A stretch of DNA of 64,000 nt from Nocardioides sp. PD653-B2. Its GTDB lineage: Bacteria > Actinomycetota > Actinomycetes > Propionibacteriales > Nocardioidaceae. A program made the position numbers and the translations under genes. Under the pieces are notes generated by a model. It did not search any database. It was not told the origin of the DNA and saw nothing but the letters and a program-made list of their open reading frames with translations. Shown piece after piece: positions 25,349 through 33,800 of the stretch (positions are counted from its first letter, which is position 1; every line of letters begins with the position of its first letter). The DNA is taken from NCBI RefSeq assembly GCF_002117935.1, contig NZ_BDJE01000004.1:247097-311096 (forward strand), given 5' to 3'.

Positions 25349-27904
25349 GTGAGCGTCACCGACCAGGGCTCGCGAGGCATGCCGGAGCCCCCGCTGGACG
25401 ACTGGGGCGACGGTCCGGCGTCCTACGCGCCGGGCGAACGACCCACCACGCCGGGCGACCGCACCCCGCCGCAGGACATGGCCGCCGAGCAGTCCGTGCT
25501 CGGGGCGATGCTGATCTCGAAGGACGCCATCGCCGACGTCTCCGAGGCGCTGCGCGGTGTCGACTTCTACCGGCCCTCCCACGAGACGATCCACGACGCG
25601 ATCATCGACCTCTACGGGCGCGGTGAGCCGGTCGACATGGTCACCGTCGCCGCCGAGCTCCAGCGCCGCGGCGAGCTGCAGCGGATCGGCGGGGCGTCGT
25701 ACCTCCACACGCTCTCGGCCAACGTGCCGATCGCGGCCAACGCGGGCTACTACGCCGAGATCGTCCGCGAGAAGGCGATCCTGCGGCGCCTCGTCGACGC
25801 CGGCACCAAGATCGTGCAGATCGGCTACGCCGGCGAGGGCCAGGTCGACGACATCGTCGACACCGCGCAGGCCGAGGTCTACAAGATCACCGACCGGCGC
25901 TCGGCCGAGGACTACGCCCCGCTCTCCGACATCATGGACGGCGTCCTGGACGAGATCGAGGCGATCGGCAACCGCGAGGCCGGCCTCTACGGGGTGCCCA
26001 CGGGCTTCGCCGACCTCGACGACCTCACCAACGGTCTCCACTCCGGCCAGATGATCATCGTGGCGGCGCGCCCCGCCATGGGGAAGGCGCTCGCGCTCGA
26101 CACCCCGCTGCCGACCCCTGACGGCTGGACGACGATGGGCGAGGTCCGCGTCGGTGACCGCCTGTACGACGCCCAGGGGCGCCCGACGACGGTCGTCGCG
26201 GCGACCGACGTGATGGCCGACCGCCCGTGCTACGAGGTCGAGTTCTCCGACGGGTCCCGGATCGTCGCCGACGCCCAGCACCAGTGGCTGACCGAGACCC
26301 GGGCAGCCCGGAAGTCGAGGTGGGCGGCGGAGCGCCACTACAACCGCACGGTCAACCAGCACGTCTTCCCGTCGGTCGTCACGACCGAGGAGATCGCCGC
26401 GACCGTGCGCGTCGGGGCTGAGGGCCGGGCCAACCACGCAGTGCTCAACGCGGCGCCCCTGACCGGTGCTGATCTGCAGCTCGCCGTGCCGGCGTACGCC
26501 CTGGGGGTGTGGCTGGGTGACGGGCACAGCGCGAGCGCAAGGATCACCTGTGAGACGCCTGAGATCCCGATGCGGCTCGAGGGTGTCTGCGACCTCGTCG
26601 TCGAGCACCACGGAGCGATGCTCTACAGCATCAAGCTGCCCGACGACGAGTGGAACGTCCCGTCCGGTGTGTGCGTGGATTGTGGCGAGCGCGCGGGCAA
26701 GCGCATCCTGTGCGCGGGCTGCTACGCCGATCGCGGCACGTTCCAGGCGTTGCTCCGCAAGATCGGGGTCCTCGGCAACAAGCACATCCCGCAGGACTAC
26801 CTCCGGGCCTCTGAGACGCAACGCCGGGCCCTGCTCGCCGGTCTGATGGACACCGACGGCACTGTCGTCAAGGGTGTCGGCTCGTGCCAGTTCGCCGTCA
26901 CGAGCAAGCAGCTCGCCGACGACGTCTACGAGCTCGTCGTCAGCCTCGGCTACAAGTGCGGTCGCACGTCGAGGCGCGTCCAGGGTCGGTCCGAGGAGAC
27001 GTCGACCTGCTACATCCTCAACTTCTCGACGACCGACGACGTCTTCTGGCTGCAGCGCAAGCATCAGCTGCACAAGGAGGAGCGCCCGGACACGACCGCA
27101 CGGATCGGCCGCCGCTACGTGACCGCCGTGCGCCAGGTCGACAGCGTGCCCGTGCGTTGCGTCCAGGTCGACAACGACGACCACCTCTACCTCGCGGGTG
27201 AGTCGATGATCCCGACCCACAACTCGACGCTCGCCCTCGACCTGTGCCGCGCGGCGTCGATCCACAACAACCTGACCAGTGTCTTCTTCAGCCTCGAGAT
27301 GACGCGCTCCGAGATCACCATGCGGCTGCTGTCGGCCGAGGCGAAGGTGCCGCTCAACCACATCCGCAACGGCAACATGAACGACGACGACTGGGCCAAG
27401 CTGGCCCGCAAGATGGGCGAGGTGTCGTCGGCGCCCATGTTCATCGACGACTCGCCCAACATGACGATGATGGAGATCCGGGCCAAGGCCCGCCGGCTCA
27501 AGCAGCGCCACGACCTCAAGCTGATCGTCATCGACTACATGCAGCTGATGACGTCGGGCAAGAAGGTCGAGTCCCGCCAGCTCGAGGTCTCGGAGTTCTC
27601 CCGCCAGATCAAGCTGCTCGCCAAGGAGCTCAGCGTCCCGATCATCGCGCTCTCCCAGCTCAACCGTGGCCCCGAGCAGCGCGGCGACAAGCGCCCGATG
27701 ATGAGCGACCTGCGCGAGTCGGGCTCGCTCGAGCAGGACGCCGACATGGTGATCCTGCTGCACCGTGACGACGTCTACGAGAAGGAGTCGACCCGTCCCG
27801 GCGAGGCCGACCTGATCGTCGCCAAGCACCGCAACGGGCCGACCCGCGACATCACCGTCGCCTTCCAGGGCCACTACTCACGCTTCGTCGACATGGCGCA
27901 CTGA
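25349..27904 (+). CDS. dnaB: Replicative DNA helicase DnaB, intein-containing precursor
   Basis: The precursor has 851 residues: N-extein 1-246, intein 247-625, C-extein 626-851. The spliced helicase would be 472 residues, a normal DnaB size. The N-terminal domain has QDMAAEQSVLGAMLISKDAI. The RecA-like domain has the Walker A ARPAMGK, split from STLALDL by the intein, then LSAEAKVPLNHIRNG, LIVIDYMQLM (Walker B), LLAKELSVPIIALSQLNR and SDLRESGSLEQDADMV. Without splicing the P-loop is broken, so helicase activity depends on it. GTG start. The same gene carries inteins in mycobacteria. Confidence 0.95.
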   Translation: MSVTDQGSRGMPEPPLDDWGDGPASYAPGERPTTPGDRTPPQDMAAEQSVLGAMLISKDAIADVSEALRGVDFYRPSHETIHDAIIDLYGRGEPVDMVTVAAELQRRGELQRIGGASYLHTLSANVPIAANAGYYAEIVREKAILRRLVDAGTKIVQIGYAGEGQVDDIVDTAQAEVYKITDRRSAEDYAPLSDIMDGVLDEIEAIGNREAGLYGVPTGFADLDDLTNGLHSGQMIIVAARPAMGKALALDTPLPTPDGWTTMGEVRVGDRLYDAQGRPTTVVAATDVMADRPCYEVEFSDGSRIVADAQHQWLTETRAARKSRWAAERHYNRTVNQHVFPSVVTTEEIAATVRVGAEGRANHAVLNAAPLTGADLQLAVPAYALGVWLGDGHSASARITCETPEIPMRLEGVCDLVVEHHGAMLYSIKLPDDEWNVPSGVCVDCGERAGKRILCAGCYADRGTFQALLRKIGVLGNKHIPQDYLRASETQRRALLAGLMDTDGTVVKGVGSCQFAVTSKQLADDVYELVVSLGYKCGRTSRRVQGRSEETSTCYILNFSTTDDVFWLQRKHQLHKEERPDTTARIGRRYVTAVRQVDSVPVRCVQVDNDDHLYLAGESMIPTHNSTLALDLCRAASIHNNLTSVFFSLEMTRSEITMRLLSAEAKVPLNHIRNGNMNDDDWAKLARKMGEVSSAPMFIDDSPNMTMMEIRAKARRLKQRHDLKLIVIDYMQLMTSGKKVESRQLEVSEFSRQIKLLAKELSVPIIALSQLNRGPEQRGDKRPMMSDLRESGSLEQDADMVILLHRDDVYEKESTRPGEADLIVAKHRNGPTRDITVAFQGHYSRFVDMAH
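26087..27223 (+). other. Class 3-type intein with LAGLIDADG homing endonuclease in DnaB P-loop
   Basis: The intein is 379 residues, from Ala247 after PAMGK to Asn625 before Ser626. It begins with Ala instead of Cys or Ser. It has the W-C-T triad of class 3 inteins: Trp313 in block B (DAQHQWLTET), Cys604 in block F (VRCVQVDNDDHLYLAGE) and Thr623 in block G (PTHN). Splicing would then start from the block F cysteine. Endonuclease blocks LGVWLGDG and LLAGLMDTDGTV are both intact. A CxxC-x8-CxxC zinc-knuckle (CVDC and CAGC) lies between them. Base usage differs little from the host gene. Confidence 0.88.
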
Positions 27905-27939
27905 TGTGACCCGACATAGATGCCGGAGTCGGGCAACTC

Positions 27940-27989
27940 TGTCAGTAACGCAAGTTAAACCGTCAGTTGCACCTGAATTCTGTCATCTC
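27940..27989. repeat. Left end of accessory island: three TGTCA-type direct repeats
   Basis: TGTCAG at 27940, CGTCAG at 27961 and TGTCAT at 27981 are spaced about 20 bp apart, starting 36 bp after the dnaB stop. TGTCATCTC here matches GAGATGACA at the other end of the island, and TCTGTCAG matches CTGACAGA there. Multiple TGTCA-type repeats at each end are typical of IS21-family elements. Confidence 0.45.
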
Positions 27990-28039
27990 ACAGAGACGGC
28001 AGTCGGCTAAGAATCTACGAAAGTCCGGGATTGCCAACT

Positions 28040-28110
28040 GCTGCCTAACACGTGTCGTGCGGCCGTACCTCTTAATAGGCATGTCGCCGGTTCGATTCCG
28101 ACAGGCGGCT
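28040..28110 (+). pseudogene. Degenerate tRNA-like sequence
   Basis: GCTGCCT at 28040-28046 can pair with AGGCGGC at 28103-28109. A T-arm GCCGG-TTCGATT-CCGAC pairs at four of five positions and has the conserved TTC-A loop. A short CACG/CGTG hairpin sits where the D-arm belongs, and CCT-CTTAAT-AGG where the anticodon arm belongs. The D-loop and anticodon loop are too short for a working tRNA. It looks like a decayed tRNA, possibly an old integration target. The stretch 28111-28481 after it holds no gene I can support. Confidence 0.35.
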
Positions 28111-28481
28111 CCGCACCGGTCCACTGACCTGCAGTGATGCAGAAACCCGGGCTTCCGGACCCGGTTGAATGGCGGCAGGTCACAAGAAGGGCAAGCCAAA
28201 CCCAATGCGCTGCCGCATGGGCCGCCGTGCTGCTAGTCGGTCCGCCAGTCGTTGGCATCACGCGTTTGGGCAACCCCGTCAGGCCATCACAGCGGCCATG
28301 GCGCGGCGGCCACGACAAGCCAAGGGACTCTCGGATGACGGAGATCGTGTGTGTCGCTCTTGCAGGCACATGCATCGCCCGCCAAGCGAGCTCATCCTCG
28401 CCGCGGAAGGGCACGCAGACCCGCTCTTTGCTGGCCCGAGACGACATCACGCCCGCCGTAGTAAGTGCGACCCCGCTCCTT

Positions 28482-28812
28482 CTAGCTGTTCGGACTGGGG
28501 ATGTTGATGGGTAGGTCGGCGGGAACGGCCCAGGAGGCGAGCAGTCGGAGGCGCTCGGCGGAGGGTGAGCCGGGTTCGGCGGTGTAGACCATGAGGACGA
28601 GTCCCGGTTCGGCGGTGATGGAGAGCTCCTCGTAGGCGAGGGTCAGCTCTCCGACGACCGGGTGGTGGAAGCGCTTGGTGCCGGCGCCGTGCGTGCGGAC
28701 GTTGTGGTCGGCCCACAGGCGCCGGAAAGTTTCTGACTGTGTGGAGAGCTCGCCGACCAAGTCCTGCAGTCCTCGGTCGTGAGGGTCGCGCCCGGCCTCG
28801 GTGCGCATGCGA
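28482..28812 (-). pseudogene. C-terminal fragment of an MmyB-type helix-turn-helix regulator
   Basis: About 110 residues match the ligand-binding tail of actinobacterial HTH regulators of the MmyB-like type: LRADAG-like RMRTEAGRDPHDRG, LWADHNVRTHGAG, KRFHHPVVGELTLAYEELSI and LVMVYTAEPGSPSAERLRLL. The N-terminal XRE DNA-binding half and the first part of the ligand domain are absent. Homology stops at about 28812, exactly where the oppositely oriented DUF4209 fragment begins. It cannot encode a DNA-binding regulator. Confidence 0.7.
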
Positions 28813-29127
28813 GCCGGCGTGAACACGCTCGTCGTCGATCCGCTGACGGGAGTCGAGACCGAGAAGGGACTGGGCGCACTGCTGGTGGTGGACGCGGCCC
28901 TGGAGATCTTGGGGCCCGGCCTGCAGCTCGAGTTGCGTTCCCTGCTGGTTGAGCAGGAAGGACCTAACCTGAGGAACGAGTTGGCTCACGGGCTTGTAAC
29001 TGATGCCGCTGCGTGGAGCGCCAACGCGGTGTATGCATGGTGGCTGATCATGCGCATCGCCGTCGTACCGGTTTGGGTCGCGATGCACGGCGACAGCGAG
29101 CCAGGTGGCGAGGAGAGCGATGAGTAG
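28813..29127 (+). pseudogene. C-terminal fragment of a DUF4209 (HEPN-like) protein
   Basis: About 105 codons match the DUF4209 C-terminus: VNTLVVDPLTGVETEKGLGA, LGPGLQLELRSLLVEQEG, then PNLRNELAHGLVTD and YAWWLIMRIAVV. The RNELAH sequence is the R-N-x3-H motif typical of HEPN domains. The large N-terminal part expected for the family is missing, and no start with a ribosome site lies near 28815. It was cut at the same junction as the MmyB fragment. Nothing else is seen in 29128-29236. Confidence 0.6.
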
Positions 29128-29236
29128 GCCATTGCGTCGGTGGCTCTCAACCAGGTGGCTGTCAATCGACTTGTCCAACTGTGGGATCTAGGACCGCTGG
29201 TCGTGCTCGCACAGTGCCGTCGACCCCGTGTGGTGG

Positions 29237-30340
29237 TCAGGGCCGCCAAAAGGCCCGATCGCTGTCCATGACCTTGCTTGCGCTCATCCGGGTGCTTGTC
29301 TCCGGTGAGGTGAAGATGGTTTCGCCGACCACGTGTAGCGGGCTGGCGTCGAATCCGTCGAACTGAAGCGCGATGTGCTCCATGACATTCGGCCACTGAA
29401 CTCCGGGCTGCACAAGCAGCGTGCGTTCGCGCCGCCGCCGGTCCCACAGCGACTTCATGGCGATCATGGCGGCCTCAACTACACCTGTCACGTGCTCGAC
29501 GAAGTGGTCGACAATCTGTTGTGGTTCGCGCATGATCAACAGGTCGTTCGGTCCGCCGTTCACGCCAGTGCTCGCCATCGCCTCGACCTCCGACCAGCCG
29601 GGTTGTCGGTAGAACGGAAAGACCGTCCGTGGGTCAGGAGCGCCGCCGCTAACCAAGAGCATCCATGAGGTCTTCGGTGCGCGATGGGCCGCGGTGTCAC
29701 GTTGGCGGAGCATCCACTCCATCCAATTGACCGGGCCGACAACGACCGCGCTGCGGATGACCTTCAGCAGGTCCTCTTGGGCTAACCGACCGTCGGTTCC
29801 AGGGTCGTCGAGTGGGCGCTTGCCCCCGTTGTCCATCCTTCTGAGGGCGTATCTGATGTCGTTCCAGTCAGCCCGGATGATATCGACATGAAGGGCGGCC
29901 ACTCCGATGATCGAGGCTGCCAGCCGGTCCATTGTCTGGGCGAGGTGGAAGAACACGTGCTCGCGCGCTGCTTCGATCTCGGTCATGCGCCTGCGCTCCG
30001 ACGGTCCGCGCTGAATGGAAGCGAGAAAGTCATCGTTCGACGCAGCGGGGTTCGTTCGGGCGACGTCCAAGCACCGGGTGTGGATCCACATGGCGTCTGC
30101 GAACTGCTTCTCGGCGAGAGTCGTGGCCTGAAGCGACGCGCTCGCCAGCGCGTGGGAGACGCCCGATATGGACGACATGAGGTACTCGCTCAGCAGGGCA
30201 ACACGTCGTTGGTCCGTGTATCCGGACCACCAGCCGAAGCCGCCGAGAACGTCGTCGAGGTCTGCGTGCATCGCAGACAGGAGCGCGCCGGCTGCCTTCG
30301 TGCCGGGTTCGACCCGGTCTTCCCATGAGGCAGATTCCAT
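29237..30340 (-). CDS. Unknown protein, possibly HEPN-like
   Basis: This protein of 367 residues is predominantly helical, without signal peptide or TM segment, and not recognised. The middle holds WMEWMLRQRDTAAHRAPKTS; RDTAAH fits the R-x4-H spacing of HEPN ribonucleases, but the flanking helices were not confirmed. The C-terminal third has RRRRERTLLVQPGVQWPNVM and HIALQFDGFDASP. It lies 46 bp after the small membrane protein on the same strand, suggesting a two-gene unit. Codon use has more A/T in third positions than core genes, consistent with acquisition. Confidence 0.55.
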   Translation of the reverse strand: MESASWEDRVEPGTKAAGALLSAMHADLDDVLGGFGWWSGYTDQRRVALLSEYLMSSISGVSHALASASLQATTLAEKQFADAMWIHTRCLDVARTNPAASNDDFLASIQRGPSERRRMTEIEAAREHVFFHLAQTMDRLAASIIGVAALHVDIIRADWNDIRYALRRMDNGGKRPLDDPGTDGRLAQEDLLKVIRSAVVVGPVNWMEWMLRQRDTAAHRAPKTSWMLLVSGGAPDPRTVFPFYRQPGWSEVEAMASTGVNGGPNDLLIMREPQQIVDHFVEHVTGVVEAAMIAMKSLWDRRRRERTLLVQPGVQWPNVMEHIALQFDGFDASPLHVVGETIFTSPETSTRMSASKVMDSDRAFWRP

Positions 30341-30386
30341 GGACCGATCTCCTATCGCATTCCAATGCTTCAGCCGACGGGTCCGC

Positions 30387-30731
30387 CTATCCGGCCAAGC
30401 TCACCATGTTGCCGATCGTGCCTAGGACGATTCCGGCGACGAGCAGCACGACGGTCCAGATCTGCATGCGCTCGTTGACCTCGAGGAGCGACCGAATCGT
30501 GGCGGAGCTCCGTTGGATCTCGCCGGGCAGGATGCCGTAACGCGAGTACATCTCGTCGAAGGACCATCGCGGGTCGGACGCAACTGCAGCCCGCTGCTGC
30601 TCGACTGCCGCCGTGTGCGACCGCCAAAGACCGCGTGCGTCGCGGAACTGCTTGACGACCAGGCCAACACCGGTCAGTTCAGAGATCGCCCCCGCTGTGT
30701 AGATGAGGACGAGCCAGTGGTTCAGCATCAC
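30387..30731 (-). CDS. Small two-TM membrane protein
   Basis: This protein of 114 residues has one TM segment at each end (WLVLIYTAGAISELTGVGLV; MQIWTVVLLVAGIVLGTIGN). They enclose a soluble, helix-prone middle with WRSHTAAVEQQRAAVASDP. Tandem ATG codons open the frame. No family recognised. It precedes the 367-residue unknown gene and may anchor its product; this is inference from position. The stretch 30732-30877 holds nothing I can support. Confidence 0.55.
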   Translation of the reverse strand: MMLNHWLVLIYTAGAISELTGVGLVVKQFRDARGLWRSHTAAVEQQRAAVASDPRWSFDEMYSRYGILPGEIQRSSATIRSLLEVNERMQIWTVVLLVAGIVLGTIGNMVSLAG

Positions 30732-30877
30732 GATCGCATCGTGGCAGCAGCCGCCGACATCTCGGGCCCGCTCGCAATAGCTAGGACATCGACCGGCCAG
30801 CCCTGCTGACTGTTCCCCGCTTACGGAGGTCCGTAGGCCGCGATCCAGCTGGCCGGTGCAATTAGCAGGTTGGCCTG

Positions 30878-33800
30878 TCAGGGGTCCGTGTTCGTGTCGC
30901 AGCGGTTGGCGAGGCGCTCTTGCTCTCGTGCGCCTTCGACCTCGTCTGCAATGTTGATTCCGCCGTTTCGCGCGATGCGATCCATGACGTCGTCTGCGGT
31001 CTTCCTGGCTGCTTCGCTTCCATGCTCAAGGGCGCGGGCAATAATCACGGGTGCGGCCCTGTGCAGCCCGTAGTGGAGCGCCGTGCCGGGAGTGTGACGA
31101 AGGAGGCCGGCGAGGACGTCGACAGCCGCATCCGGGTCGTCAACGGATGTGGCTTCGAGGTCGTCGCCCACGTGGAGACTTCCTTCGAACTGGTAGTCCC
31201 GTGCCAGTTCTTGGAGCCGAGGTAGCCACCACGTGCGGTCAAAGTGTCCGCATCTGATCCACCAGTCGAACTCTGTCAGTTCGGCGGGATCAGCGTCGCG
31301 TGATCGAACAGCGGAAAGCCGGTGGTCCCAGAGGATGGCGGCTCGATCACGGATGTCGTTGTCGAGGGCGCCTGCATGGAAAAACTGCCAACCGAGTCCG
31401 CCGAGAACTTTGGCGCGTTCTTCGACGGGTGCGTCGTTGAAGAACTGAGCGAGGAGTGGGTCGTTCAGGTCCAGCCGGCCCCAGACGTTGAGGATGACGA
31501 GGTGGTTCCCGATGAGCTTGAGCGGGGAGTCGTCGCGCACGCCGTTCGTGAGGTGTTCGCCGGCGGCAGCGCGTTGGAGCATTGTGTCGATCGCTGGGCG
31601 TAGGTAGTCGATGAGTGTTGGGTGCGGATTGTGCAGTGCGACGGCCGTGGTGACGAACGTGTCGCCGAACGGATCGGGTGAGAGAAGTTGTGGTTGATGC
31701 TGGTCCAGCCAGTCGCGGCTGCTGGACAGTAACCAGCCGGCTCGTTCGCCGATAGCGGCGGCAATGGTGAGGCTGTGGTCGCGCTCGGGTGTGAGGAGGG
31801 CAGTGACGGTCTGAAGGGCCGCCACTGGCAGGGGTGTCTTGCTGTAGTCGGGGGCCGGCGGGTGGTGGTCGGCGGTATCGGCACGAGCGATGGCAAGGAG
31901 TGTGCGTACGGCGGTTGGCCGGACAGTGTTGAGCGCGTAGGTGAACGGATCCCACCCGTTGCCGTATCGCTCTTCGGTCTCGGGTGTCGGGTCGGTGTCG
32001 GACACGATGTCGGTGGTGATGGCGGCAGCGGCGGCCCGCAGATGTGCAGGGAGCTGGTGCGGTGTCGCGTCCTCGAGCAGGTTGCAGACCTCTTGTCGTA
32101 CCCAGCGCCACGTTCCGAAGTCGTGGTCCTGGTGGACGTCATCTCGCCACGTCCGGTTTGCGAGGAGCGCGTGCAGGAGTGCGTCCCAGTCGATGTCTGC
32201 TTTCGCGGCGGGACCCAGCTGGGTGTTGTCTCCCGAGGGCTGTTCGCCTTTCGGATCGACTTTGGTGGTCTCGCTGATGGCCTTCAGATGGTCACGGAGA
32301 CCGCTGATGTATCTGTGGACGTACCCGGAGTCGAGTTCAAGGGCCCCGCCGGCGACCTCGGTGTACTCGCGGGGTCGTCGTGCTACCTCGACTTCGAGCG
32401 CCCGGGCAAGGGTGTCACGGGGTTGTGACGCGTCGACGGTGAAGTCGTGGTCATTGGAGAGGATCGCGAGGACTTCGCTCGGCGTCATCGCTGCGAAGTT
32501 GGGTTCGGAGCCGACGGCCGTGTGATCGTCGGGTCGGTACCGCCGCTCCTCTTTTTCGAGTAGTTGCTCTCGAAGGGTGCGGGCGGGCTCACGCAGTGAG
32601 TCGGGGTCGATGATGTTGAGTCGGCTCAACTGCCACCGCTCCGAAAACTCAGCGACCGCGACGGCCGCATCGCCCCCGCCGTAGTTCGATGTGATGCGCT
32701 CTCTTGTTGCGTCCGTGAGGATTGGGCCGGCGAGGATCGGTCGTTCCCATGCCCGGTAGGTGTTCTCGTCGACGAGTGGCAGCACTGCGGCGGCGAGTTG
32801 CTTGAGCTCGTGGAGGTAGGTGTAGCCGTCATTGAGCTGCGGGTCCACGAGCCGGTCGGACGCGACGGCGACTACATCGGGATGGTCTTGCACTGTCTGG
32901 GCCAGGGCGTACAGCTCGATCCGCCGGAGAACTGGTGCGGGCGCACGGTGCAGGATGTCGGCGACATCTTCTGGCCCGTGGTCGCGAATTCGGGAGATGG
33001 ACAGGTCGCGGACGGTGTCGATGAGTGCTTCGCCTACTTCGTCGTGGCGATGATTGTGCGGGTGGTCGCCGATTGCCGGGCGTCGAAGGGTGGTGAAGTC
33101 GCGTTCGTCGGGGCCGTATGAACCCGAGTACTCCTGGTGTCGCGTCAGCCACCAGGTGAGCCAGATGAGGAAGTCGCGGTTCCCGTTGTAAGCGATGACG
33201 GCGCGTTCCAATGCCTCGGCGTACCAGTCGATGTCGATTCCAGCGGTGACTCGGTTGAACGTGAACTTGCTGTCCGGTGCGGGTCGCGGCTCGAGCATCT
33301 TGTGCAGAAGTCTCTTTGCTGCCTTCGGGTGGTTGCCGGGGACGAGGACTTCGAGGACGGCTAGGACGTCGGCGCCCGTGTGGGGGCCAATCCGACGGTC
33401 GTCCAGGATGTCGCAGATCTTTGGGGTGAGGATGACGGCGGAGTCGGCAGGCATTTGACCAGCGCATCGCACTAGGAGCTCTCGGACGTTCCAGACGGTG
33501 TCGCGCGTGACGACGCGATCAAGGATCATCGCCACGGCCATCGGCTGTTCGGCGACCATTGCGTGCAGGTAGTCGCCTTGCGGCCACGGCATGTAGGGCA
33601 TCAGTCCGGCGTCGGTGACGACGTTGAGTGGCGGGTCGTTGAAGACACCACGGGTATCGAGGCCCTCGACCCACCTGGGGTTCTTCAGGTCGTTGAAGAA
33701 GACGCGTCTGTGCTGTGGGTCTCCGATCCGTGGGAGAACCTGGTCCAATAGGACGTCATCGGGTGTGACCCAAGTGCCGTTCAACTGCTGGTTCGCCTGT

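Noticed and set aside
25343..27874. Open frame of 843 codons antisense to dnaB
   Set aside because: Composition is shadow-like and the plus frame encodes an intact DnaB with intein.
27963..28450. Minus-strand frames containing CRNRTGDM and VGIEPATC
   Set aside because: These strings are well-known artefacts of reading tRNA T-arm sequence backwards, so they support the tRNA-like remnant, not a protein.
28169..28507. 112-codon plus-strand frame with CRSC and His-rich end
   Set aside because: No recognisable family, no convincing ribosome site, and it overlaps the MmyB fragment on the other strand; left as non-coding.
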